Below, piece after piece: positions 43,149 to 51,195 of a stretch of DNA of 64,000 bases (position 1 is its first letter; every line of letters begins with the position of its first letter). Position numbers and translations under genes: made by a program. The notes under the pieces are model-generated. The model was not told the DNA's origin. It saw nothing but the letters and a program-made list of their open reading frames with translations, and did not search any database. The stretch is from Streptomyces sp. V4I2 (GTDB taxonomy: Bacteria > Actinomycetota > Actinomycetes > Streptomycetales > Streptomycetaceae): contig NZ_JAUSZM010000003.1 of assembly GCF_030817655.1 (NCBI RefSeq), forward strand, positions 744,001 through 808,000. Reading direction: 5' to 3'.

Positions 43149-44504
43149 ATGCAGCACACCCCGCAGGGCGATCAGGCGGCTCTCCCCGACCGTTCCGGCA
43201 TGCGCCGGGCCTTCTTCGCCAGCCTCACCGGAACCGCTCTGGAGTGGTACGACTTCGCCGTCTACTCCGCCGCCGCGGCACTGGTCTTCGGTGACCTCTT
43301 CTTCCCCTCGGAAGACCCTCTGACCGGCACACTCCTGGCGTTCTCCACGTATGCCGTCGGCTATGTGTCCCGCCCGCTCGGCGGCTTCGTCTTCGGCCGT
43401 CTCGGCGATGTGATCGGCCGCAAGAAGGTCCTCATCGCCACCCTGGTCCTCATCGGGGTGGCCACGTTTCTCATCGGCCTGCTGCCCGCGTACGACACCG
43501 CCGGCGTCGCCGCACCGATCGCGCTGGTCGTGCTGCGCTTCGCGCAGGGCGTCGGGGTCGGCGGCGAGTGGGGCGGGGCCGTGCTGTTGTCGAGCGAGTT
43601 CGGCGATCCGCGCCGCCGCGGCTTCTACGCCTCCGCGGCGCAGGTCGGACCGCCCGCTGGAAACCTCCTCGCCAACGGTGTGCTGGCGGCCCTCGGCGTC
43701 CTGCTCACCGAGGACCAGTTCCTGTCCTGGGGCTGGCGGGTGGCGTTCGTGCTGTCCGGAGTACTGGTCGGCTTCGGTCTGTGGATCCGGGCCAAGCTGG
43801 AGGAGACACCGGTCTTCAAGGCCATGGAGGCCGAGCAGTCCCGCCCCGAGGCGCCGATCCGCGAGGTGTTCACCACCCAGCCCCGCGCCCTGCTCGCCGC
43901 GATCCTCAGCCGGGTCGCACCCGACGTGCTGTATGCGATGTTCACCGTCTTCGTGCTCACCTACGCGACCGACAGGCTGGACATGTCGCGCGACTCCGCG
44001 CTGACGGCCGTCCTGGTCGGCTCCTCGTTGCAGGTGTTCCTCATCCCGCTGGCGGGCGCCCTCTCCGACCGCGTCAACCGGCGTCTGCTGTACGGCTGTT
44101 CCGCCGTCGCCGCCGGGGTGTGGCCCTTCCTGTTCTTCCTTCTGGTCGACGGCGGCAGCTGGATGCTGCTCATGTCCGGCGTCGTCGTGGGCCTGGCCAT
44201 CCACTCCTTCATGTACGGACCGCAGGCGGCCTTCGTCGCCGAGCAGTTCTCGCCCCGGCTGCGCTACACCGGCTCCTCGCTGGCCTACACGCTCGCCGGA
44301 CTCATCGGCGGCGCGGTCGCTCCGCTGCTGTTCACCGCGCTGCTGAGCTCCTACGACAGCTGGGTCCCGCTGGCGCTGTACATCGCCGTGGCGGCGGTCG
44401 TCACCGTCGGCGGGCTCTGCCTGGGCCGGGACTCCGCCCCGGCCATGGAGGAGGACGCCCGACTCGCCGCCTCCCGGCGGGCCGAACCGGCCCAAGTGGT
44501 GTGA
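43149..44504 (+). CDS. MHS-family MFS transporter (metabolite:H+ symporter)
   Basis: A 451-aa transporter with 12 segments. FFASLTGTALEWYDFAVYSA is the diagnostic MHS start, followed by RPLGGFVFGRLGDVIGRKKV (loop 2-3 motif), RFAQGVGVGGEWGGAVLLSS and GFYASAAQVGPPAGNLLANG. Relatives import organic acids such as shikimate, alpha-ketoglutarate, proline/betaine. ATG 43149 with AAGGA upstream. First gene of a rightward operon with the carbon-nitrogen hydrolase and cupin, so it probably imports their substrate. Confidence 0.92.
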   Translation: MQHTPQGDQAALPDRSGMRRAFFASLTGTALEWYDFAVYSAAAALVFGDLFFPSEDPLTGTLLAFSTYAVGYVSRPLGGFVFGRLGDVIGRKKVLIATLVLIGVATFLIGLLPAYDTAGVAAPIALVVLRFAQGVGVGGEWGGAVLLSSEFGDPRRRGFYASAAQVGPPAGNLLANGVLAALGVLLTEDQFLSWGWRVAFVLSGVLVGFGLWIRAKLEETPVFKAMEAEQSRPEAPIREVFTTQPRALLAAILSRVAPDVLYAMFTVFVLTYATDRLDMSRDSALTAVLVGSSLQVFLIPLAGALSDRVNRRLLYGCSAVAAGVWPFLFFLLVDGGSWMLLMSGVVVGLAIHSFMYGPQAAFVAEQFSPRLRYTGSSLAYTLAGLIGGAVAPLLFTALLSSYDSWVPLALYIAVAAVVTVGGLCLGRDSAPAMEEDARLAASRRAEPAQVV

Positions 44505-44559
44505 CGGCCTCCCGTCGCCCCTGCCCCGCTTCCCTCCCGACGCAGAAAGGCGGTGCCCC

Positions 44560-45357
44560 GTGCGCATCGCGTTGAGCCAGCTGACCACCGGCGCCGACCC
44601 CGAGAAGAACCTCCGCCTCATCGAGGAGTGGACGTCACGTGCCGCGGAAGCGGGCGCGAGCGTCGCCGTGTTCCCGGAGGCGTCCATGGCCTGCTTCGGC
44701 ACCGACCTCACAGCCGTCGCCGAACCCCTGGACGGCCCGTGGGCCACCGCGGTGCGCGAGATCGCCGAGGCGGCGCACATCGTGGTGGTGGCCGGCATGT
44801 TCACCCCGGCCGCCGACGGGCGGGTGACCAACACCCTGCTGGCCACAGGGCCGGGCGTCGAGGCGTCGTACGACAAGATCCACCTCTACGACGCCTTCGG
44901 GTATGCCGAGTCCCAGACGGTCGCCCCGGGCGAGCGGATCGTCACGATCGACGTGGACGGCGTACGCCTCGGGCTGGCCACCTGCTACGACGTGCGCTTC
45001 CCCGAGTTGTTCCGCGCCCACGCCGACACGGGAGCGGTGGCCACCCTGCTGGCGGCCTCCTGGGGGGCCGGCCCGGGCAAGGCCGACCAGTGGGAGCTGC
45101 TGGTGCGGGCCCGGGCGCTGGACGCGACGGTGTGGGTCGCCGCCGTCGGCCAGGCCGACCCGGCCGCTGCGGGAGTCGTCGCCCGCGGCACGGCACCCAC
45201 CGGCATCGGACACAGCGCGCTCGTCGGCCCCGACGGGACTCTGCGCCACCGCCTCGACGCGGAACCCGAGCTCCTCGTGGCCGACGTGGACATCGACGAG
45301 GTGGCCGCGGTCCGGGAGAAGATCCCGGTACTCGCCAACCGCCGACTGGGGGTATAG
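44560..45357 (+). CDS. Carbon-nitrogen hydrolase (nitrilase superfamily)
   Basis: A 265-aa enzyme with the complete E-K-C triad: Glu in VAVFPEASMACFG, Lys in SYDKIHLYDAFGY, Cys in LATCYDVRFPELFR. The second Glu-region segment VRARALDATVWVAA is also present. Such enzymes cleave amides or carbamoyl compounds in the cytosol. GTG 44560 has AAAGGCGG upstream. Lies 55 bases after the MHS transporter and 2 bases before the cupin gene, so an operon; the substrate is probably an imported amide or N-carbamoyl acid. Confidence 0.92.
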   Translation: MRIALSQLTTGADPEKNLRLIEEWTSRAAEAGASVAVFPEASMACFGTDLTAVAEPLDGPWATAVREIAEAAHIVVVAGMFTPAADGRVTNTLLATGPGVEASYDKIHLYDAFGYAESQTVAPGERIVTIDVDGVRLGLATCYDVRFPELFRAHADTGAVATLLAASWGAGPGKADQWELLVRARALDATVWVAAVGQADPAAAGVVARGTAPTGIGHSALVGPDGTLRHRLDAEPELLVADVDIDEVAAVREKIPVLANRRLGV

Positions 45358-45359
45358 CC

Positions 45360-45701
45360 GTGCCCAAGCCGGAACTGGAGTTCCACCTGCCCGCCGGGCC
45401 CTGGACGGCGCCGCAAAACGCCGCCCCCGGGGTGGCCGAGCGGGTACTGGCCGAGGACGCGCGCAGGGCGCGCCGTACCGTCCTCGTGCGCTGGGATCCG
45501 GGCACCGACAGCTCCGCCCAGGGCGTGGCACGGCACGCGTTCTGGGAGGAGGTGTACATCCTCGACGGCGCCCTGCACGATCTGACCCTCGACGAGACGT
45601 TCGCCCGGGGCACCTACGCGTGCCGACCGCCGGGCATGCCGCACGGCCCGTGGACCGCGCCCGAAGGCGTCACCATGCTGGTGATCACCTACCCGGACTG
45701 A
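45360..45701 (+). CDS. Cupin domain protein
   Basis: A 113-aa single-domain cupin (ChrR-like). The two metal-ligand motifs are recognisable but relaxed: HAFWEEVYILDGAL (H...E) and GTYACRPPGMPHGPWTA (H at the end). GTG 45360 follows the hydrolase stop by two bases, so translation is coupled or nearly so. It could be an isomerase/dioxygenase-type enzyme or a ligand-binding accessory of the pathway. Convergent with the GntR gene. Confidence 0.85.
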   Translation: MPKPELEFHLPAGPWTAPQNAAPGVAERVLAEDARRARRTVLVRWDPGTDSSAQGVARHAFWEEVYILDGALHDLTLDETFARGTYACRPPGMPHGPWTAPEGVTMLVITYPD

Positions 45702-45717
45702 CCCACGGGGCACGTGT

Positions 45718-46365
45718 TCAGCCGGCGAGCAGGACCTTCAGCGTGGAATCCAGATGGTTGTCGATCGCCAGGCAGGCGGCCGCCGCGTCACCGGCGGCGA
45801 GCGCCTCCACGATCGCCCGGTGCTCGTCGAGCACCCCTTCCTGGCGCCCCTGCTGGTTGTACAGCGCGACCACACCGGCCCGGACCTGACGGCTGCGCAA
45901 CCCGTCGTAGTGCCGCTCCAGCAGGGTGTTCCCCACGGCCGACACCAGCGTCGCGTGGAAGAGGTGGTCCACCGCGATGAACTCCTTGGCCTGCTCGGGC
46001 CCGTCCAGGCCGGCCTGACGGTCCAGCAGTTCGTTGAGCTGCCGGAGCGGCACCCTGTCCGTGGCGATGACCCGCTCGGCCGCGTACCGCTCGACCATCC
46101 CGCGCAGCTCCATCAGCTCGGAGATCTGCCGGCCGGACAACGGCGCCACCCGCGCCCCGCGCTTGGGCACCAGCTCGACCAGATCCTCGGCCGCGAGCAG
46201 CAGCAGCGCCTCCCGGATCGGGGTGCGCGAGACTCCGATCCGGTCGGCGAGGTCCTGCTCGGAGAGGAACTCCCCCTGCATCGCCGGATCTGTCAGCACC
46301 GTGTCCTTGAGGTACGCGTACGCCTTCTCCCGACCGGACGCCACCACTACCCCCAACCGTCGCAT
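45718..46365 (-). CDS. GntR-family regulator, FCD subgroup
   Basis: A 215-aa regulator. Residues 12-75 form the GntR winged HTH (KAYAYLKDTVLTDPAMQGEF, SEQDLADRIGVSRTPIREAL, LVELVPKRGARVAPLS); residues 85-210 form the all-helical FCD effector domain with metal-ligand-like pattern ELRGMVERYAAERV, VDHLFHATLVSAVGNTLLE and DEHRAIVEALAAGD. The start codon (ATG 46365) overlaps its own operator copy. It closes the catabolic cluster and is the obvious local regulator. Confidence 0.9.
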   Translation of the reverse strand: MRRLGVVVASGREKAYAYLKDTVLTDPAMQGEFLSEQDLADRIGVSRTPIREALLLLAAEDLVELVPKRGARVAPLSGRQISELMELRGMVERYAAERVIATDRVPLRQLNELLDRQAGLDGPEQAKEFIAVDHLFHATLVSAVGNTLLERHYDGLRSRQVRAGVVALYNQQGRQEGVLDEHRAIVEALAAGDAAAACLAIDNHLDSTLKVLLAG

Positions 46366-46387
46366 ACACCTTGTATACGGAAGCTAC
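46362..46387. promoter_or_regulatory. GntR-type operator, copy 2
   Basis: GCATAC-5-GTATAC, identical in half-sites and spacing to 43082-43098, with a degenerate third half-site. It covers the GntR start codon and upstream bases, suggesting autorepression. Confidence 0.7.
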
Positions 46388-46497
46388 CACGAGGCCCGGG
46401 ACCGGGCGGGCCTCCGAACAGAGCCTCGTCCCGACTCCCGGCGGGAACAGGCCTCCACCTCACCGCCGGCGCCGGGAGTCGGTGGCCGGGAGGTGGA

Positions 46498-46820
46498 TCA
46501 TCGGCCGGCGGCCGGGAGACGGGTCGGCTCGTGGGGCTGGAGGGCCCAGTGCTCGGCCGCGACGCGCAGCGCGGTGTTCATCATGCCCGCTTCCAGACGG
46601 ACAGCGAGGTCGTCCGCGGAGCGATCGGTGCCCTCGGCGATCAAGCCGGCGAGAATGCCCTCGGCGTCGAAGTGCGCCTCCAGCCAGACGGCACGCAGTC
46701 CGGGCTCGTCACGGCTCAGGCGGACGAGCCTGCGCAGGGTCTCCAGGCGCTGTGCCACGTCCACACCGGAATCGTCGATGGCCGAGAGCGCTTCGGCGAG
46801 GACGTCGCGGCCAGGGCCCG
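46498..46820 (-). pseudogene. TetR-family C-terminal remnant
   Basis: The C-terminal ligand domain of a TetR regulator remains: DVLAEALSAIDDSGVDVAQR, ETLRRLVRLSRDEPGLRAVW, LEAHFDAEGILAGLIAEGTD and ADDLAVRLEAGMMNTALRVA. Upstream the frame turns into Arg/Pro-rich non-native sequence and no HTH is found. A truncated gene. Confidence 0.7.
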
Positions 46821-47288
46821 GCCTGCGCCGGCGGACCCGCCGACGGCGGCCGCGCCGAGGTCGTGGACTGTTGCCCGGCGGAGCGTGTCGACGCACGGTC
46901 CGCCGCAGCGTTCGCCGCGACGAGTCGCGCACCCCCGGCTCCCCGCCCCAAGGCGCCTGGCAGCAATGTCCCGTTGACAGGGCATATCGGGACTCACACA
47001 ATCAACACCATGACCGGACACTGGTTCGACACGACGGGGCCGTTGCGCGTCCCGGATCGGACCGGCTGCGAGCGTTCAGGCCGCTGACCGGACTGCCGCC
47101 GAGCCGTGTGCTCGCCGCGCGCCGCAGCCCAGGCCGTGCCGGTCATCTTCCTTCCCCACGCTCCGGATGACTCCCGGCATACGTCCGCACTGGATCACGA
47201 ACTCCTTCGTACACGGCCCGCGAGAGCACGCGCCTTGAAGCCAACTGCCGTCTGCCACCTGCAGAACATGTACAAGGAGATGGATGCG
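46821..47288. other. Gene-poor stretch before the dioxygenase
   Basis: No complete gene is supported. The part next to the TetR remnant is degenerate. A 25-codon plus-strand frame (47010-47087) exists but has no RBS. The region should contain the promoter of the TauD-type gene; no palindrome stands out. Confidence 0.4.
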
Positions 47289-48227
47289 ATGACTGTCGTG
47301 AACGCCGGGCCGCAGCCCACACTGCGCGAGGCCCGCGTGCCAGAAGGCGGGATGTACGAGGGTGTCCGCGTGCTGCGCCGGCTGCCCGAGGGGTGGGAGG
47401 AGCGCCCGTACGAGCATGTCGAGCTCGTGCCACAGGGGTGCACGATCGGGGCCGAGGTACGGGGCATCAGTCTCGCGCGGCCGTTGGGGGACGCGCTGCG
47501 CGAGGAGTTGAACCGCGCGCTGCTGGAGTGGAAGGTTCTCTTCTTCCGCGGCCAGCGGCTGACCTCCGCGCAGCAGCGTGACTTCGCCCGGCGCTGGGGC
47601 GAGTTGGAGACGAACCCGCTGCTCGCCCAGGGGTCCAGCGAGGACGTCGTGCGCTTCGACAAGGGCGACGGAGCCATGCCCACCTTCGAGAACGTGTGGC
47701 ACGCCGACGTGACCTTCCGGGAGCGGCCGGCGCTCGGCGCGGTGCTCCAGTTGCACGAGGTCCCGCCGTTCGGCGGGGACACCATGTGGGCGGACATGGC
47801 CGCCGCCTACGACAATCTGCCGCAGGAGGTGAAGGACCGTATCGACGGGGCCACCGCCGTGCACGACTTCATCCCCGGCTTCGCCCGCTTCTATCCGCCC
47901 GAGCGGCTCATCCCGCTCCAGTCCGCCTTTCCGCCCGTGGAGCATCCGGTGGTGCGCACCCACCCGGAGACGGGACGGCGGCTGCTCTTCGTCAACACCT
48001 CGTTCAGCACCCGGATCACCGGCATGGAGCGCGAGGAGAGCGATCGGCTGTTGCGGTACCTCACGCAGCAGGCCCATGTGCCGGAGTACCAGGTGCGGTT
48101 CCGATGGCAGCCGGGCGACATCGCGTTCTGGGACAACCGGGCCACCCAGCATTACGCGGTGAACGACTACGGACCGCACCGACGGGTGGCGGAACGGGTC
48201 GCCATCGCGGGCGACCGCCCGTTCTGA
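47289..48227 (+). CDS. TauD/TfdA-family Fe(II)/2-oxoglutarate dioxygenase
   Basis: A 312-aa dioxygenase. The facial triad is H-x-D in NVWHADVTFRERPA and the distal His in TQHYAVNDYGPHRRV, with the 2-oxoglutarate-binding Arg a few residues later (RVAERV). N-terminal LLEWKVLFFRGQRLTSAQQR and PFGGDTMWADMAAAYDNL are family blocks. ATG 47289 has AAGGAG 9 bases upstream. Relatives hydroxylate sulfonates, 2,4-D or alkyl sulfates. It stands alone, ending at a strong terminator. Confidence 0.9.
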   Translation: MTVVNAGPQPTLREARVPEGGMYEGVRVLRRLPEGWEERPYEHVELVPQGCTIGAEVRGISLARPLGDALREELNRALLEWKVLFFRGQRLTSAQQRDFARRWGELETNPLLAQGSSEDVVRFDKGDGAMPTFENVWHADVTFRERPALGAVLQLHEVPPFGGDTMWADMAAAYDNLPQEVKDRIDGATAVHDFIPGFARFYPPERLIPLQSAFPPVEHPVVRTHPETGRRLLFVNTSFSTRITGMEREESDRLLRYLTQQAHVPEYQVRFRWQPGDIAFWDNRATQHYAVNDYGPHRRVAERVAIAGDRPF

Positions 48228-48233
48228 GGAAGG

Positions 48234-48266
48234 GAGCCGCGCGGCGGAACACCGGCCGCGCGGCTC
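48234..48266. terminator. Bidirectional terminator hairpin
   Basis: A perfect 12-bp inverted repeat (GAGCCGCGCGGC / GCCGCGCGGCTC) with a 9-nt loop, between the convergent TauD-type and GH76 genes. Confidence 0.8.
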
Positions 48267-48294
48267 ACCGCTGTGCGAGGTCCGAGCGCCTGGA

Positions 48295-49440
48295 TCAGAG
48301 GACGGACACCAGCAGCGACACGGCAGACTCCTGACGGCCGATGCTCGCCCGGTCGAACGGACCGGACCAGCTCAGCCCGTACTGGTCGGAGCTGTTGCGG
48401 TCGTACTGGTAGGCGGAGCGGGCCTGGGTGAGGAGGTAGCCCCGGTAGGGACGGCCGGGCAGCAGGGCGTCGAGTTCGCCGAGGTTGCGGGCGAAGATGC
48501 CCTTGAACGCCGTGCCGTCGGACCCGCAGGTGCCACTCGCCTCGCAGGGCTCCGTCAGGATCCCCTTCGGTGACAGCTGAGGGCTGTCGACCACGGCGTC
48601 GGCGATCTTCCGTGCGTCCCTGAGCAGTCCGCGGTCGCCGGTGGCCCTGTACAGCTCGGCCAGTCCGCCGAGGACGACTCCCTGGTTGTACGTCCAGGTG
48701 ATGCCGCCGTTGTTGGCGCAGCCGCCGCCCTGTGTGTTCAGCCCGTCGTTGACCAGGTTGTCGCCGTTGATCATGCCGCTGCTCTTGAGCCACTTCCACG
48801 CGGTGAGCGCGCGCTTCAGATAGACGGTGTCACCGGGGATCCGGTTGTGCAGGGCCGCCGCGAGCTTGATGTACAGCTCGACGCTGATGGCGTTCTTGTA
48901 GGTCGCGGCGGGGATGTCCCACCAGACGCCGCCACCGCAGACGTCGTCCCAGTACTTGTACATGTACTCCTCGTCGAGCTTCGCGATCGTCAGGTACTCC
49001 TGGTCGCGGGTCAGGTCGTACATGCTGGTCATGGCGAGTCCCCACCAGCCGGTGTCGTCCGTGGAGTCGGCGCGGAACTCGCCGCCGCCCTCCGGCCACC
49101 AGGGCAGGGGCTTGCGCTGTTGTTCGACGGTGTTCTCGATCTGCCGCAGATATCTCTTGGACCGGGTCTTCGCCGTGTAGTCGAGCAGTGCCTGGAGCGC
49201 GTTGCCAGACTGCCACCACGGGGCGTCCGGATCCCAGCGGCCGGTGTTCTCGTCGTAGAACCCCATCATCGCTTCGACGGCCGCGGTGGCCCGGTCGCGC
49301 GCGTTCACGGCCGCTCCCGGTGCGCTCGAGGTACTCGGTGTACTTGCCTGCGCGGGCAGGGCTCCCGCCACCAGCACCAGAGCCGCACCGAGGGCGAACG
49401 CCCCCACCGCCGCCCGGGCTCTTCGCAACTGTGCCAACAT
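48295..49440 (-). CDS. Secreted glycoside hydrolase family 76 protein
   Basis: A 381-aa exported enzyme. Residues 1-33 are a signal peptide (AFALGAALVLVAGALPAQAS). The (alpha/alpha)6 domain shows DAPWWQSGNALQALLDY, the catalytic Asp pair in STDDTGWWGLAMTSMYDL, YKNAISVELYIKLAAALHN and WTYNQGVVLGGLAELYRAT. Family members are alpha-1,6-mannanases acting on yeast mannan or mycobacterial-type glycans. ATG 49440 has AGGAGCG upstream. Divergent from a DeoR regulator across a palindrome. Confidence 0.9.
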   Translation of the reverse strand: MLAQLRRARAAVGAFALGAALVLVAGALPAQASTPSTSSAPGAAVNARDRATAAVEAMMGFYDENTGRWDPDAPWWQSGNALQALLDYTAKTRSKRYLRQIENTVEQQRKPLPWWPEGGGEFRADSTDDTGWWGLAMTSMYDLTRDQEYLTIAKLDEEYMYKYWDDVCGGGVWWDIPAATYKNAISVELYIKLAAALHNRIPGDTVYLKRALTAWKWLKSSGMINGDNLVNDGLNTQGGGCANNGGITWTYNQGVVLGGLAELYRATGDRGLLRDARKIADAVVDSPQLSPKGILTEPCEASGTCGSDGTAFKGIFARNLGELDALLPGRPYRGYLLTQARSAYQYDRNSSDQYGLSWSGPFDRASIGRQESAVSLLVSVL

Positions 49441-49549
49441 CCCAGACGCTCCTGAGCAGTTAGGGGGACATCCTCGGATGCTGCTCAACTATGAGCGTGC
49501 ACGCCATGACATGACAAGAGTCGGTCAGTAACGAGCCTGTTTCCTGGGC

Positions 49550-49573
49550 CGGATGACCGAAGTCGGTCATCCG
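49550..49573. promoter_or_regulatory. DeoR-type palindromic operator
   Basis: CGGATGACCG-aagt-CGGTCATCCG is a perfect 10-bp inverted repeat centred 26 bases before the DeoR start, with a further half-site AGTCGGTCA at 49519-49527. It sits between the divergent GH76 and DeoR genes and probably controls both. Confidence 0.7.
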
Positions 49574-49587
49574 ATTAAGCTTTCCCT

Positions 49588-50349
49588 GTGACTTCGAGCA
49601 AACGACACGCGCGGATCGTCGACGCCCTCCGTACGACCGGAGTGGCCTCCGTGCGCGAACTGGCGGAGCGCCTCCACGTCAGCGAGTCCACGATCCGCCG
49701 GGACCTGAAGCTCCTGGACCGCAACGGCGAACTGATCCGTACCTACGGGGGCGCGGCGCTGTCCCTGCGCGCGCCGGCCGAGGAAGAGCCCTTCGGCATC
49801 TCGGCGTCCCACGACGGAACCATGAAGGACGCCATGGCCGAGCGCGCCGCGGCGCTCGTGCCGGACGAGAGCGTGGTCGTGCTGGACATCGGTACCAGCA
49901 CCCAGCGGATCGCCCGCCGGCTGAAAGGCCGGCCCGTCACCGTCATCACCAGCAACCTGGCCGTGGTGGATGAACTGCGGGACGACGAGGCCGTCCGGCT
50001 GATCCTGCTGGGCGGAGTCCTGCGCCGCAACTACCAGTCCTTCGTCGGCTCGCTGACCGAGACGGCCCTGCGCCAGGTCAGCGCCGACCTGGTGATGCTG
50101 AGCTGCACGGGCGTACGCACCAACGGGCACGTCGTGGACGACATGGCCGTCGAGGCGCCGATCAAACAGGCCATGATCGAGGCAGCCGACCGAGTCGTCC
50201 TCATCGCGTCCGAGGCGAAGTTCCCCGGCACGGGCTCACTGCGCATCTGCTCGCTCGCCGATGTGGACGCCCTGGTCACGACCGGCGGCGCCGACCCGCA
50301 CACCCTCGACCTCTGCCGGCAGGCCGGGGGCGAGGTGATCGTCGCGTAA
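49588..50349 (+). CDS. DeoR/GlpR-family transcriptional regulator
   Basis: A 253-aa regulator with an N-terminal DeoR HTH (RELAERLHVSESTIRRDLKL, ELIRTYGGAA) and a C-terminal sugar-phosphate sensor domain (VVVLDIGTSTQRIARRLKG, ITSNLAVVDELRDDEAV, LILLGGVLRRNYQSFVGSLT). GTG 49588. Such proteins sense phosphorylated sugars. Divergent from the GH76 glycosidase, suggesting control of glycan use. Confidence 0.9.
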   Translation: MTSSKRHARIVDALRTTGVASVRELAERLHVSESTIRRDLKLLDRNGELIRTYGGAALSLRAPAEEEPFGISASHDGTMKDAMAERAAALVPDESVVVLDIGTSTQRIARRLKGRPVTVITSNLAVVDELRDDEAVRLILLGGVLRRNYQSFVGSLTETALRQVSADLVMLSCTGVRTNGHVVDDMAVEAPIKQAMIEAADRVVLIASEAKFPGTGSLRICSLADVDALVTTGGADPHTLDLCRQAGGEVIVA

Positions 50350-50373
50350 CCGTGTGCGGGATGTACGGCCGAG

Positions 50374-50907
50374 TCACCCGTCGAACTCGGTGAGGTCGAT
50401 GGCGTGAACGTGCAGCGGAAAGCCGTACACCGGGTGTTCGATCTCGCGCTCCAGCGCCATCCCGAGCTTGCGGATGACGTTCTCGGAGGCCTCGTCACCG
50501 ATCCGGACGACGCTGATGACCCGGTCGAGGCCACGGTCCTGGAGTGCGAACTCCAACGTGGCGTGGGCCGCTTCGGACGCGTATCCCTGGCCCCAGAACG
50601 GTGAGCCGAGCCGCCAGCTGATCGCCACTTCGGCCGCCAGTTCCGGCAGGGACTCGGGCACGGACAGGCCCGTGAAGCCGGCCAGCTCGCCCGAGGCCAG
50701 CAGCTCGACGGCGAAGAGGCCGAAGCCCTCGTCGTCCCACTCCTCCTCCCACCGCTCGATGGCCTCCGCCGTGTACTCCAGGTCGCGCACCGAGCCGTCA
50801 TCGATCCACCGCATCACCTGCGGGTCCGCGTTGATGTCCGCCATGGGCACGAGGTCGTCGTCGCGCCAGCGACGGAGCAGGAGGCGGGGCGTGCGAATCT
50901 CGATCAT
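50374..50907 (-). CDS. GNAT-family N-acetyltransferase
   Basis: A 177-aa acetyltransferase of the RimJ/RimL-like type. RTPRLLLRRWRDDDLVPM at the start, AEVAISWRLGSPFWGQGYASEA with the acetyl-CoA pyrophosphate loop, and VISVVRIGDEASENVIRKLG near the end are the family blocks. ATG 50907 is preferred because AGGA lies 8-10 bases upstream; 50937 and 50916 are alternatives. Target unknown. Confidence 0.88.
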   Translation of the reverse strand: MIEIRTPRLLLRRWRDDDLVPMADINADPQVMRWIDDGSVRDLEYTAEAIERWEEEWDDEGFGLFAVELLASGELAGFTGLSVPESLPELAAEVAISWRLGSPFWGQGYASEAAHATLEFALQDRGLDRVISVVRIGDEASENVIRKLGMALEREIEHPVYGFPLHVHAIDLTEFDG

Positions 50908-50964
50908 GGCGTCCATCCTGCCGAAGGCAACGGCCACATTGGTAATCCGCGCTCGTCGGCGTTG

Positions 50965-51030
50965 CGTCGACTGCCTGACCAGTCCGCCATTCCACCCGCT
51001 TTAAGTACCCTGAATTACAGTCAGTCGACG
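50965..51030. promoter_or_regulatory. Long-spaced inverted repeat upstream of amidohydrolase
   Basis: CGTCGACTG (50965) and its complement CAGTCGACG (51022) flank the probable promoter of the split amidohydrolase gene, with 48 bases between arms. Confidence 0.35.
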
Positions 51031-51195
51031 AGTGAGGCGCACGAGTCGCACCGGAACCCGCACCGGAACCCCCGAACGGCACAGGACATTAGATGCACTG
51101 AATCGTTGACTAGACCGCACGGTACAGGTAACTACACCAATCACCCGGGGGCACGTTCTGGAACGAACGACGAGGTTCGGAAAGAGGTAAGCCCT

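Noticed and set aside
41823..44504. Long plus-strand open frame reading into the MHS transporter
   Set aside because: The portion before 43149 is antisense to DUF2848 and lacks any domain; the transporter starts at 43149.
47010..47087. 25-codon leader-peptide candidate before the TauD-type gene
   Set aside because: No RBS, only one Cys codon, no attenuator hairpin following it; does not match known cysteine leader peptides.
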